Assembly: GCA_000963575.1 (NCBI GenBank)
Contig: CP011077.1
Span: 1,364,001-1,428,000 of the forward strand
From: Klebsiella michiganensis
GTDB taxonomy: Bacteria > Pseudomonadota > Gammaproteobacteria > Enterobacterales > Enterobacteriaceae
Length of the DNA stretch: 64,000 bases
Reading direction: 5' to 3'
The notes beneath the pieces are model-generated. The model made no database searches and was not told the origin of the DNA. It saw only the letters and a program-made list of their open reading frames with translations. A program made the position numbers and the translations under genes. This document shows positions 32,828 through 41,796 of the stretch, one piece after another. Numbering within the stretch: the first letter of the stretch is position 1; each line of letters opens with the position of its first letter.

Positions 32828-35316
32828 ACATGAGCCTGCCGATATTGTTCAGCCACAACCACCACCTGCTGGTGGTCAAAGGCTGTGAGTCCGCCCTCGA
32901 TGTACTGGCGTTTGAAGGCGATGAAGCTCTGAGCACGCCGTTCAGCTACCGTATTGAATTCACAAGCGCTGACCATGCCATCAGCAAAGAAATGATGCTG
33001 ATGAAAACGGCCTCCCTGACGCTGCATGCCCCGGTTGACCAGGGCTACGGCATCAAAATGCAGCAGGCCGTGCGAACCCTTCAGGGAGTGGTGAGCGGCT
33101 TTGAACGTCTCAACACCTCAAAGGATGAAACCCACTATGCCCTGACGCTGCAGCCACGCCTGGCGCTGCTTGACCGCTCGCACCAGAACGCCATTTATCA
33201 GGACATGTCGGTCCCACAAATCGTGGAAAAAATTCTGCGCGAGCGTCACAACATGCGCGGTCAGGATTTTCTGTTCTCGCTCTCAAAAGAGTACCCGCGC
33301 CGTGAGCAGGTGATGCAGTACGGCGAGGATGACCTGCACTTTATTACCCGTCTGCTGGGTGAGGTGGGGATCTGGTTCCGCTTTACCACCGATACCCGCC
33401 TGAACATCGACGTGGTGGAGTTTTATGACGGTCAGCAGGGGTATGAAAAAGGTCTGACCCTGCCCTCAGTGCCGCCATCAGGACAGCATTCGGAAGGTGT
33501 GGACGCGGTCTGGGGCATGGAGAGTCACCATAGCGTGGTGCAGAAGCAGGTCAGCACCCGGGATTACAACTATCGCCAGGCCACGGAGGACATGAACACC
33601 CTGGTCGATGCGACCCGCGGGGATGCCACCACCTACGGCGAGGCGTACCACTATGCGGATAACTATCTGACAGCGGGCAGCGCATATGGCCGCAATCCGG
33701 CCCCGGAGTCCGGAGCCTTTTATGCCCGCATTCGTCATGAGCGCTACCTGAATGGCCAGACGCAGACTCATGCCATCACCAGCTGCCCGACCCTCTCTCC
33801 GGGTCAGGTACTGAAAGTCACCGGCGGGTACGAAGTGGCAGATGTGTTTGCTCAGGGCGTGGTCGTCACGGCGATGCACAGCCATGCGCGCCGTGATGAA
33901 GACTTTGGCGTCAGGTTTGACGGCATCCCGGACAGCACGGATTTTAGTTTCCGTCCTGAGCCTGGCTCACGCCCCGTGATGGCTGGCACCCTTCCTGCCC
34001 GCGTCACGAGCACCACCGAGAACGACACCTACGGCCACATCGATAAAGACGGCCGCTATCGCGTCAGCATGCTGTTTGACCGTGATAACTGGGAGACCGG
34101 GTTCGAGAGCCTGTGGGTCCGCCAGTCCCGCCCGTACGCCGGCGACACCTACGGTCTGCACCTGCCGCTGCTGGCCGGCACCGAAGTGGCGATTGGCTTC
34201 GAGGACGGCAACCCGGACAGGCCGTATATCTCGGGTGTGCTGCACGACTCGGCGCACGGCGACCATGTCACCATCCAGAACTACAAGCGCAACGTCCTGC
34301 GCACGCCCGCGAACAACAAAATCCGCCTCGATGACAACCGCGGCCAGGAGCATATCAAAGTCTCCACGGAGTACGGCGGCAAGAGTCAGCTGAACCTCGG
34401 CCATTTAGTGGATGCGGAGAAGCAGAAGCGCGGGGAAGGTTTTGAGCTCAGAACCGACAGCTGGGGAGCTATCCGGGCACAGAAAGGACTGTTCATCAGC
34501 GCTGATGGCCAGACGAAAGCACAGGGCCAGGTGCTGGAAATGCAGCCGGCGCTCGCGCGGCTGTCAGCGGCATTAGTGGAGATGGAATCCCTGGCAGCAA
34601 GTGCACAGCAAGCCCAGGCACTGGCTGCCGATGTCAGGCGTCAGCAAAAACTCCTCAAACAGAAAATTGAACAGCTGCATGAAGAGGTCATCCTGGGCAG
34701 TGCACCGAAAGGGATGGCGCTGGTGAGTGGTGAAGATATGCAGCTATCGGCCAGTGAGAATCTGACGCTGACAGCGGGTAAGCAACTGGATATCGGGGCC
34801 CAGAAGGATTTCACTCTGGCTGCGGGTAAACAACTCAGTCTATACAGCCGTGAGGGTGCAAAACTATTCAGCTCGAACAACGATATTGATATTCAGGCCC
34901 AGGGCGGGAATATCACCACCTGGTCCACGCAGGACACGCATATTTCGAGTGGCAAGAAACTGGTTGTTACGGCACAGGATGAGCTGACGCTGATATGCGG
35001 TGGAGGTTATATCAAAATCAAAGGTGGAAATGTTGAGATTGGTGGGCCAGGTAAACTGCTCATTAAGAATACGGGCATCAAGAAGGCTGGCTCCGGCAGT
35101 ATGCAGGGCGTGATGAAATCATTTGAGCCTGAAAGTTTTGATGAAAAATTCATTATCAGAAATGCATTAACCCAAGAGCCGCTGCCAGGAAAAGCCTATA
35201 AAATAACTATGCCAAACGGATCAGTTGTCACTGGTATAACAGACGCCTTGGGGGCGACATCACTTAATTCTTCGGATTTAATAGGTGACATGATAATAAC
35301 AATTACTGGTCGTTAA
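32824..35316 (+). CDS. vgrG: T6SS spike protein VgrG/TssI with effector-specific C-terminal tail (830 aa)
   Basis: N-terminal gp27-like part (residues ~1-380), OB-fold and gp5-like beta-helix (GGGYIKIKGGNVEIGGPGK near 726-745), a coiled segment ~595-620, then a C-terminal tail of ~60 residues after MKSFEP (ESFDEKFIIRNALTQEP and a TGITDALGATSL strand) that looks like a transthyretin-like adaptor. AGGAGG precedes ATG 32824. The 521 bp at 34609-35129 are repeated at 37793-38313, where the following tail is different. The present tail is followed by the Tle3-like gene at 35571, so it probably docks that effector. Confidence 0.95.
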   Translation: MNMSLPILFSHNHHLLVVKGCESALDVLAFEGDEALSTPFSYRIEFTSADHAISKEMMLMKTASLTLHAPVDQGYGIKMQQAVRTLQGVVSGFERLNTSKDETHYALTLQPRLALLDRSHQNAIYQDMSVPQIVEKILRERHNMRGQDFLFSLSKEYPRREQVMQYGEDDLHFITRLLGEVGIWFRFTTDTRLNIDVVEFYDGQQGYEKGLTLPSVPPSGQHSEGVDAVWGMESHHSVVQKQVSTRDYNYRQATEDMNTLVDATRGDATTYGEAYHYADNYLTAGSAYGRNPAPESGAFYARIRHERYLNGQTQTHAITSCPTLSPGQVLKVTGGYEVADVFAQGVVVTAMHSHARRDEDFGVRFDGIPDSTDFSFRPEPGSRPVMAGTLPARVTSTTENDTYGHIDKDGRYRVSMLFDRDNWETGFESLWVRQSRPYAGDTYGLHLPLLAGTEVAIGFEDGNPDRPYISGVLHDSAHGDHVTIQNYKRNVLRTPANNKIRLDDNRGQEHIKVSTEYGGKSQLNLGHLVDAEKQKRGEGFELRTDSWGAIRAQKGLFISADGQTKAQGQVLEMQPALARLSAALVEMESLAASAQQAQALAADVRRQQKLLKQKIEQLHEEVILGSAPKGMALVSGEDMQLSASENLTLTAGKQLDIGAQKDFTLAAGKQLSLYSREGAKLFSSNNDIDIQAQGGNITTWSTQDTHISSGKKLVVTAQDELTLICGGGYIKIKGGNVEIGGPGKLLIKNTGIKKAGSGSMQGVMKSFEPESFDEKFIIRNALTQEPLPGKAYKITMPNGSVVTGITDALGATSLNSSDLIGDMIITITGR
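34609..35129 (+). repeat. Direct repeat A, copy 1 (vgrG 3' part)
   Basis: This 521-bp segment of vgrG is repeated without indels at 37793-38313, an offset of 3184 bp, with only a few substitutions. Similarity to the second copy starts abruptly at CAAGCCCAGGC and falls off at GAGCC, where the two tails diverge. Confidence 0.95.
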
Positions 35317-35336
35317 ATAACTTTGAGGACATGCAT

Positions 35337-35531
35337 ATGTTAGGATTAGTGCTCTTTATAATATTTTTATATTCTCTTGTGGCTGGAAGTATCTTATATC
35401 TATTCGTTGGATTTCTGTGCAAATCTACTGGCGGAGGATGGAAAAAAACAGGGAAATGGATTGTGTGTGTAATATTCTCATACGTCATTATATATATCCT
35501 CCAGTCAAATGGTGTCCCAATAATAAGATAA
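35337..35531 (+). CDS. Small 2-TM membrane protein next to the lipase gene (64 aa)
   Basis: AT-rich gene with two hydrophobic helices (residues ~1-24, MLGLVLFIIFLYSLVAGSIL, and ~42-55) and a lysine-rich loop between them. GAGG lies 9 bases before ATG 35337; ATG 35331 would be too close. It sits exactly where an immunity or adaptor gene is expected, between vgrG and the Tle3-like effector. No recognisable family. Immunity to the lipase, or help in its delivery, is inference. Confidence 0.55.
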   Translation: MLGLVLFIIFLYSLVAGSILYLFVGFLCKSTGGGWKKTGKWIVCVIFSYVIIYILQSNGVPIIR

Positions 35532-35570
35532 AGACGGTTAATCTAATAGATAATGAAAAGGATGCCACTA

Positions 35571-37493
35571 ATGGACAAAGAAATAGATACAACAAGGGCT
35601 TTAGAGTTGAAGTATGATGATAATGGCCGACCTTCATGGCGTTCAAGCCCTTCACATAAAAATATAAAAATCCGTGGGGGATGCGATTTGCCTCCTCATC
35701 TCCCTGGCTTAATAATACTTGTTCATGGTGTTAACTCAACGGGAGAGTGGTATCAAAATGCGGAAGAGTCCCTCTGCGGCGGATTAAATGCTAGGTTAGG
35801 GCTCAAGGGTACTCTATTCGAGTTGAAGCCGAACAAATATAGTACTGATTCTGTTGGGGAAGGCAATTCATCACCATCATCTTTAACTCGCAGAGAACTT
35901 ATTGAAAATCATGAGAGATCTCCAATCATTCGATTCTACTGGGGATATTCTTCTGTAGAGGGTGAAGAGGATAAATATGTTATTCCGTTAGCTAATGTGG
36001 ATGGTGAAGACTATCACCATATGAAAAAAATAGGTATAAAAGCAGATGACATTCGGAGAAAAGGCCCATATATATGGGGAGGTGGGCCATTTCAAAATGG
36101 TACAAATAACTTACATTCTCTTTGGAGTAACTATGGATTCGATGAGGATCTGGCGGGAATTCCTGGCGCGAAACTTCAGTATCTTAATGAAGATAAAGAT
36201 AGACTTTTAACAAACGCCCCGCCAAGAAAATACTATTCACATGCTGCTAAGCGACTAGCAGATCTTTTAGATCTTATCCGAGATAAATATCCTAATGATA
36301 CAGTTAGTATTATCTCTCACAGCCAAGGGACAATGATTTCACTAGCCGCAGTAACATTAGCAAAAAAAGGACCAGATGCTCTTTTTATATTAAATTCTCC
36401 TTATGCAATGCATAATAGCCAGCTTAATGAATTTTCAATTCCTCAGCAAGAGAGAATTTCTCCTAGCGGCCGCGAGAGTACTTTGTCATCAATAATTGAG
36501 AAAATTGCAAAGCAAACTTCGCATCTTTCTGCCGGTGGTTATGAAGGGTTGTGTGTAGGTAAATTTACTGATAAATCGAGTTGGAAGCCTGAAGGTGAGA
36601 ATGTAATAGACGGTGGGAAAATACAAGAGCGTGATAATCATGGTCGAACGTATATTTACTTCTGCCCTCATGACCGAGTTATGGGTTCATTACCTCTTCG
36701 CTCAATAGGTTGGCAAGGACTGCCGAATGATAAAAATGGAAATCCACATCCATTAATTCTGAAATTCAAAAATAATTTATACCAAAGGATGTTGGCTAGG
36801 AATACACCATGTGGTTCTGATCCTGATAAGCATACACCATTTGGTACATTGCCTGATGGGAAATCATTTTGGGATGATGAAGGTGATAAATATCAAAGCA
36901 GTAGTAATACATATCCTAACCCTCCTAAATGGCAAACTGTGTTTGTAAATGCAGAAAGAGTTCCTGAGCCTATTAATTCCGATGAGTTGGCAGGATTTGA
37001 CCAAACCCGGGTAGGTAAAGAGCATGGCTCAAAACAAGAGGATGGATGGGGTGAAGTGAACCCTAAAACTGGCGAGAAAAATGACAGTACATATGATAAT
37101 TATATTAATTTATATCCAAACCAAGATGTCGTAATCGGCTATAAAGAGCTTCCAAGTGGTTATGTGCAAGAGATAACAAGGAAGGAAACTTTCGAAGAAA
37201 AAAATAAGAGATTGCGGACTTATGTTTCACAACCAACAGATCATAGTACACTACCGGAAAGCGAGAAGTTTATGTCCAGAGTAGTAGCTTATGATTTACC
37301 AATAGGCTACTGCGATGCTACATGGGATAAAGAATTTCTTTCTAAACTTCGATATCTTGCAGATTGGACTACTGGTGCTGATCCTTATATGAACACAGGA
37401 ATTGTTGAAAGTATTAGTGAACCGTCAATGATAAGCCGGGAAACGGGCATCGAGGAAATGATTCGGGAAAAGGCAAAGGAGTACGGTTACTAA
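35571..37493 (+). CDS. T6SS lipase effector, Tle3-like (intact, 640 aa)
   Basis: Alpha/beta-hydrolase of the Tle3/DUF3274 type: oxyanion region LIILVHGVNSTGEWY, conserved block RFYWGYSS and WGGGPFQNGTNNL, catalytic serine Ser251 in ISHSQGTM, and later HDRVMGSLPLRSIGWQGLP and RNTPCG. Expected to be delivered into a neighbour's periplasm and cleave membrane phospholipids. No signal peptide, as expected for VgrG/PAAR-borne cargo. ATG 35571 has AAGGAT upstream; ATG 35553 has no ribosome site. Strongly AT-rich relative to the structural genes. The PAAR gene follows without a gap. Its own Tli3-type immunity gene is not adjacent; the nearest is at 38512. Confidence 0.88.
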   Translation: MDKEIDTTRALELKYDDNGRPSWRSSPSHKNIKIRGGCDLPPHLPGLIILVHGVNSTGEWYQNAEESLCGGLNARLGLKGTLFELKPNKYSTDSVGEGNSSPSSLTRRELIENHERSPIIRFYWGYSSVEGEEDKYVIPLANVDGEDYHHMKKIGIKADDIRRKGPYIWGGGPFQNGTNNLHSLWSNYGFDEDLAGIPGAKLQYLNEDKDRLLTNAPPRKYYSHAAKRLADLLDLIRDKYPNDTVSIISHSQGTMISLAAVTLAKKGPDALFILNSPYAMHNSQLNEFSIPQQERISPSGRESTLSSIIEKIAKQTSHLSAGGYEGLCVGKFTDKSSWKPEGENVIDGGKIQERDNHGRTYIYFCPHDRVMGSLPLRSIGWQGLPNDKNGNPHPLILKFKNNLYQRMLARNTPCGSDPDKHTPFGTLPDGKSFWDDEGDKYQSSSNTYPNPPKWQTVFVNAERVPEPINSDELAGFDQTRVGKEHGSKQEDGWGEVNPKTGEKNDSTYDNYINLYPNQDVVIGYKELPSGYVQEITRKETFEEKNKRLRTYVSQPTDHSTLPESEKFMSRVVAYDLPIGYCDATWDKEFLSKLRYLADWTTGADPYMNTGIVESISEPSMISRETGIEEMIREKAKEYGY

Positions 37494-37757
37494 ATGGGTA
37501 GATACGTCGTTGTTTTAGGGGATGTCACTACACATGGCGGGAAAGTCACATCAGCCTCATCCAGTTTCGATATTTCAGGGAAGAATGCTGCACTTTTAAA
37601 TGACACAGTATCTTGCCCTGAGCACGGCACAAATAAAATTATTGAGTGCGATGTTTCTGCGTATGAAGAAAATGGCCGAGGGATCGTTTTGCATAATTGT
37701 AAAACACAGTGCGGGGCGAGCGTTATCGCAAGCATGCAGGATATGGAGGTTGGCTGA
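37494..37757 (+). CDS. PAAR-motif spike tip protein, copy 1 (87 aa)
   Basis: PAAR-type fold: GDVTTHGGKVTSASSSFDI, then SCPEHGTNKIIEC and GIVLHNCKTQCGASV, with metal-binding His/Cys residues. It caps the VgrG spike and probably carries the Tle3-like protein encoded directly upstream (the stop TAA is immediately followed by this ATG). Nearly identical to copy 2 at 41502 after the first five codons. Confidence 0.87.
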   Translation: MGRYVVVLGDVTTHGGKVTSASSSFDISGKNAALLNDTVSCPEHGTNKIIECDVSAYEENGRGIVLHNCKTQCGASVIASMQDMEVG

Positions 37758-37788
37758 TGGGATGGTCTCTGCCAGAGGTGCCTGAAAC
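37494..37788 (+). repeat. Direct repeat B, copy 1 (paar plus first codons of the accessory gene)
   Basis: Repeated at 41502-41796 (offset 4008 bp) with a handful of substitutions, most of them in the first 15 bases. It includes the start of the accessory membrane gene (ATG at 37757, MGWSLPEVPE), which is cut off after ~10 codons and fused in frame to repeat A. Confidence 0.93.
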
Positions 37789-37792
37789 AGTA

Positions 37793-38313
37793 CAAGCCCA
37801 GGCACTGGCTGCCGATGTCAGGCGTCAGCAAAAACTCCTCAAACAGAAAATTGAATAGTTGCATGAAGAGGTCATCCTGGGCAGTGCACCGAAAGGGATG
37901 GCGCTGGTGAGTGGTGAAGATATGCAGCTATCGGCCAGTGAGAATCTGACGCTGACAGCGGGTAAGCAACTGGATATCGGGGCCCAGAAGGATTTCACTC
38001 TGGCTGCGGGTAAACAACTCAGTCTATACAGCCGTGAGGGTGCAAAACTATTCAGCTCGAACAACGATATTGATATTCAGGCCCAGGGCGGGAATATCAC
38101 CACCTGGTCCACGCAGGACACGCATATTTCGAGTGGCAAGAAACTGGTTGTTACGGCACAGGATGAGCTGACGCTGATATGCGGTTGAGGTTATATCAAA
38201 ATCAAAGGTGGAAATGTTGAGATTGGTGGGCCAGGCAAAATGCTCATTAAGAATACGGGCATCAAGAAGACTGGCTCCGGCAGTATGCTGGGCGTGATGA
38301 AATCATTTGAGCC
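37793..38313 (+). repeat. Direct repeat A, copy 2
   Basis: Copy of 34609-35129. The differences include the two nonsense changes described for the vgrG fragment, plus scattered C/T and G/A substitutions and none that shift the frame. Confidence 0.95.
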
Positions 38314-38497
38314 ATCAACGTTTGATGAGAAATTTGTTATTACTCACCCCGTTTCAGGTAAACCTCTGGCAAATCAGAATTATGAGATTCATATGCCGGA
38401 CGGAAAGATTTTGTCTGGCGTTACAGATAGCTCAGGGAATTCATCATTAATAATGTCAAAAGCGGTTGATGGACTGAAGATCGCACTGAGAAAATAA
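37793..38497 (+). pseudogene. Orphan vgrG 3' fragment with a second type of C-terminal tail
   Basis: Carries repeat A in the vgrG frame but with no vgrG 5' part. Two nonsense changes are present: CAG to TAG at 37856-37858 and GGA to TGA at 38186-38188. After MKSFEP the tail differs from the live vgrG (STFDEKFVITHPVSGKPLAN, then SGVTDSSGNSSL) but is of the same type. It is followed by a Tli3-like gene and a second Tle3-like gene, so this tail probably belonged to the VgrG that carried that effector. No longer translatable as part of a spike. Confidence 0.9.
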
Positions 38498-38511
38498 AGA
38501 GGAATAGAGTC

Positions 38512-39252
38512 ATGATGAATTTGATTATACGAATGTGCTTTATATCTGGTGTGCTTTTTCTGAGTGGTTGTGTGACCGGTCCTTATGGCGGAGGCGTTGC
38601 CTTGGTGAATCCTTTTGCTGCAATGAGTAATACGCAGTCAGAGCCTAAAAAGAAAAAACAGCAACCTGAGGTTTATGGTCCGCCACAGATAATTTATCGC
38701 ATTGATAAAGATCGTTACTTTACGCTTGAAGATTACACCCGCTGCGAAAATGGAAAAACCTTCTATAACAACAAAGCGAAAGGAATTCATGCCCAGATAG
38801 CACCCTCGTCAGGTTATTTATTTAAAGGACGGCTGTTCTGGTTGTCGACCCGCGATGATTATTTGGCTTTTCCAATAACGGCAAATGATAATAAAGCAGC
38901 GTGTAAGGGCTCTGATAAAGGGTGTATGAATGTTGTTTCTGTGACAACAGATGGCGGGAAAACAGTGCGCTCAGTGACTTATGGATCAAATACTCAAGAT
39001 CCTAATGGTGATACAAAAGACTATGACATGCTGGTGACTGATGATGGGTTTTATATGATTGAATACAAACTTGCTAAGCACTCCCCAACTAGCGCTTATG
39101 CGCTAAAATGGACATTTAGTCCCGCAACTAAAACTTCACATCCCGCTTATCCTGGGGTGACTGGTCCGGTTTACCAACCAGAGCTTTCATTCGATGTTTC
39201 TCAAGTTCCTCAAGAAAGTATGCAATGTAATCGTAAACCAGAATCAAAATGA
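38512..39252 (+). CDS. Tli3-like immunity lipoprotein (246 aa)
   Basis: Signal peptide with lipobox LSGC (residues 17-20), so a periplasm-facing lipoprotein. The rest is a ~220-residue domain with IIYRIDKDRYFTLEDYTRCE, LFWLSTRDDYLAFPI and DYDMLVTDDGFYMIEYKLA, in the manner of Tli3-family T6SS immunity proteins. It lies directly upstream of the Tle3-like pseudogene, the normal tli3-tle3 order. It may protect against the intact Tle3-like effector as well if the two lipases are similar enough. AGAGGAAT precedes ATG 38512. It appears intact although its partner is broken. Confidence 0.8.
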   Translation: MMNLIIRMCFISGVLFLSGCVTGPYGGGVALVNPFAAMSNTQSEPKKKKQQPEVYGPPQIIYRIDKDRYFTLEDYTRCENGKTFYNNKAKGIHAQIAPSSGYLFKGRLFWLSTRDDYLAFPITANDNKAACKGSDKGCMNVVSVTTDGGKTVRSVTYGSNTQDPNGDTKDYDMLVTDDGFYMIEYKLAKHSPTSAYALKWTFSPATKTSHPAYPGVTGPVYQPELSFDVSQVPQESMQCNRKPESK

Positions 39253-39271
39253 TAGTCGTAAGGAATATTAG

Positions 39272-41215
39272 ATGAACAACAAAACGACGCCTACACGAAA
39301 GGTCGAGTTTTATACTACAGATAATGGCACCCCATTCTCTTACTCTGTGACATCACATAAAAATTTCATGGTCAATGCAGAGGTTCAACCTCCCTTACAA
39401 TCAACTGGTTTAATTATATTTGTTCATGGTGTGAATTCTGATGGGGAATGGTATAACCATGCGGAGAAAGCTATTTGTTATGGTTTGAATGAGCGGTTGG
39501 GGTTATCAACTTTAGATGAGCAATTTCAATTGATGGAGAATAAATATGAAGAGCCTCATTGGAATAAAGAGCACACTTCTTGGGTAATACCTTCTAGAAA
39601 AATAATTGATGAAGGCTGCTCCCCGGTTATTCGTTTCTACTGGGGTTATCGTGCAGCGGATAATGAGACTGATAAGTACGCTATTCCGCTAAAAAATAAG
39701 CACGGTGATAATTATTACGACCTGACGCCTGAGCAACGGAAAAATAAAGGCCCCTTTTACTGGGGAGGCGGCCCGTTCCAGAATGGCTGTAACCAGCTGG
39801 TCAGCTTATGGAGTGATAAAGGCTTTGATAACTGGCCTTCCGCCCTGGGCATTCCGGTGCCATTCAGTACCCAGTTATTGAACGGGGAGCGCGACAGGCT
39901 TCTGACTGCCGCTCCCCCACGGCACTATTACGCTCATGCCGCAGGCCGCCTGGCAAAATTAATCAAAACTATCCGCGATAAACATCCTGAAGATACGGTG
40001 ACGGTGCTGTCCCACAGTCAGGGAACCATGATTGCCCTGGCCGCCGCTGCGATTGAAGCCCCGGATGCGCTGTTTGTGATGAATTCGCCCTATGCGCTGG
40101 ATAATGAAATAACAACCTATATTTCCTATCCCATGGATGAAATCATCAGTAAGGAAGCCAGAGAGGCGACATTTGCCGATATTGTAAAGAAAGTGGCTGA
40201 GAACAAAACACGTTTGCAGCAGCAGGGATGTGACAGATTACTGGCCGGAGCCAGCAGTGACGGTGAAAGCTGGACGCCGGAAGGTAAAACTCATGGCGGT
40301 GTGCCGGAGCGCGATAATCATGGAACAACCTGAATCTACTGTAACCCTCACGATCGGGTGATGGGCTCTGCACCTTTGCGCAGTATCGGCTGGCAGGGAT
40401 TACCCAATACGCAATCCAGCCGCTTTACTGAACCTCATCCATTATTTAAAGCCGCAGGGGAGACATTATATGTTCGTATGCTGGGGCGGAATACTCCCTG
40501 TGGGGGTGAACCTAACACGCAAACGAATTTTAGCGATCTAGGCGATGGTCATCCATTCTGGGACAGTACGACATCGATGATGCAAAAAATGACCTGGCCA
40601 GCGCCGGTAAAAGAGCAAAAACTGGCGATTAATGCGCCGCGGGTGCCAGAACCGATGACGGCGAAAGAGCTGGAAAGTTTTGACCAGGATTATCGCAGCA
40701 AAGAAAAGCAGACAGGAAAAACTGGGTATGGTTACGGGCAAATAGATCCCGATAAGGATATCCCCGTCGATGTCGACTATCGCTATTACATATCGCTCTA
40801 CGGCTATTTTGACCAGAAAATGAAGCTCAAAGAACCTTCAGGAATTCAATTGCCGGGGCCGGGTTCAAAAGAGGATCGCAATAGATATGAAAAGCAGTCC
40901 AGAGCAGAAATGCTGGAAGATGTGCGTACTTATGTGCAGCGCCCGACGGATCACAGTACGTTGCCAATGGATCAACGCTTTATGAGCCGGGTTGTTGCCT
41001 ATGACTTGCCAATTTGCTATTGCTGGCATTCATGGGACAGAGAAAGTCTTGCTGAATTACGTTACCAGGCTGACTGGCTGGAAAGTGACGACTATTACTG
41101 GAGTGGCAAGTTAGCTATTCCCCCAATACCTGCAATTATCAAAGAGATGTTGAGCCGAATGTTGCTGAGCGAAAGGCTGAAGAAGTGCGCGTTCTTTATG
41201 CAAAAAGTAAAGTGA
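39272..41215 (+). pseudogene. Second Tle3-like lipase gene, split by one in-frame stop
   Basis: The same layout as the intact lipase: LIIFVHGVNSDGEWYNHAEK, RFYWGYRA, WGGGPFQNGCNQL and catalytic Ser249 in LSHSQGTM. At codon 354 a TGA (40331-40333) interrupts the frame in HGTT-stop-IYCNPHDRVMGS, where the intact copy reads HGRTYIYFCPHDRVMGS. The frame then continues to 41215 (RNTPCGGEPNTQ, PTDHSTLPMDQRFMSRVVAYD). A tryptophan codon change (TGG to TGA) is the simplest cause. The N-terminal product would keep the serine but lack the downstream part. AAGGAAT precedes ATG 39272. Confidence 0.88.
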
Positions 41216-41501
41216 GTCATCTGGCTTAATTAATAATTACTCTTCATGATGTTATTCAAATAATAGCCTGTTACTGTGCGATAGTAATTAAGTGTGAATG
41301 TGATGGGAGGCGTATTTGGTTTTCCCTCCTGAATCTTATTCAATTAACAAAAATATGGTGGTTTTTTTAATAAATACCCAAGCAAGTTGCTGGATTATAG
41401 ATCTATGGATAATGCATGGATGTATTTCAGCAGGCTGTAAGTTTTGGTGAGCCATCTAAATTTAAGAAAGATGTTTTTAATTATAAGAGAGGGAATAGAA
41501 A
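41216..41501 (+). other. AT-rich spacer between the broken lipase and paar copy 2
   Basis: 286 bp without a credible gene. It contains a GGGAGG/CCCTCC hairpin (near 41307-41332), followed by a T-rich stretch (41350-41358) that could terminate or attenuate transcription, and a Shine-Dalgarno (GAGAGGGAA) just before the PAAR start. Copy 1 of the PAAR gene has no such spacer. Confidence 0.5.
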
Positions 41502-41765
41502 ATGGGAAAATTTGCAATTGTTTTAGGGGATGCCACTACACATGGCGGGAAAGTCACATCAGCCTCATCCAGTTTCGATATTTCAGGGAAGAATGCTGCA
41601 CTTTTAAATGACACAGTATCTTGCCCTGAGCATGGCACAAATAAAATTATTGAGTGCGATGTTTCTGCGTATGAAGAAAATGGCCGAGGGATCGTTTTGC
41701 ATAATTGTAAAACACAGTGCGGGGCGAGCGTTATTGCAAGCATGCAGGATATGGAGGTTGGCTGA
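41502..41765 (+). CDS. PAAR-motif spike tip protein, copy 2 (87 aa)
   Basis: Identical to copy 1 except for the first codons (MGKFAIVLGD against MGRYVVVLGD) and one Val/Ala change after them. It has a strong Shine-Dalgarno (GAGAGGGAA) and an intact frame. Its stop overlaps the start of the accessory membrane gene by one base (TGATG), which is the arrangement copied in repeat B. With the upstream lipase broken it may now serve without cargo. Confidence 0.87.
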   Translation: MGKFAIVLGDATTHGGKVTSASSSFDISGKNAALLNDTVSCPEHGTNKIIECDVSAYEENGRGIVLHNCKTQCGASVIASMQDMEVG

Positions 41766-41796
41766 TGGGATGGTCTCTGCCGGAGGTGCCTGAAAA
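41502..41796 (+). repeat. Direct repeat B, copy 2
   Basis: Copy of 37494-37788. Sequence beyond it continues into the full-length accessory membrane gene, so this copy has the original right-hand context. Confidence 0.93.

Noticed and set aside
34641..34880. Identical minus-strand frames at 34641-34880 and 37825-38064
   Set aside because: They are antisense readings of the duplicated vgrG segment and only reflect the repeat.
40331..40333. TGA in lipase B as a selenocysteine codon or programmed readthrough
   Set aside because: No selenocysteine insertion hairpin is apparent, the intact homologue has no cysteine at that place, and the neighbouring vgrG fragment also carries nonsense changes. 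Decay is simpler.
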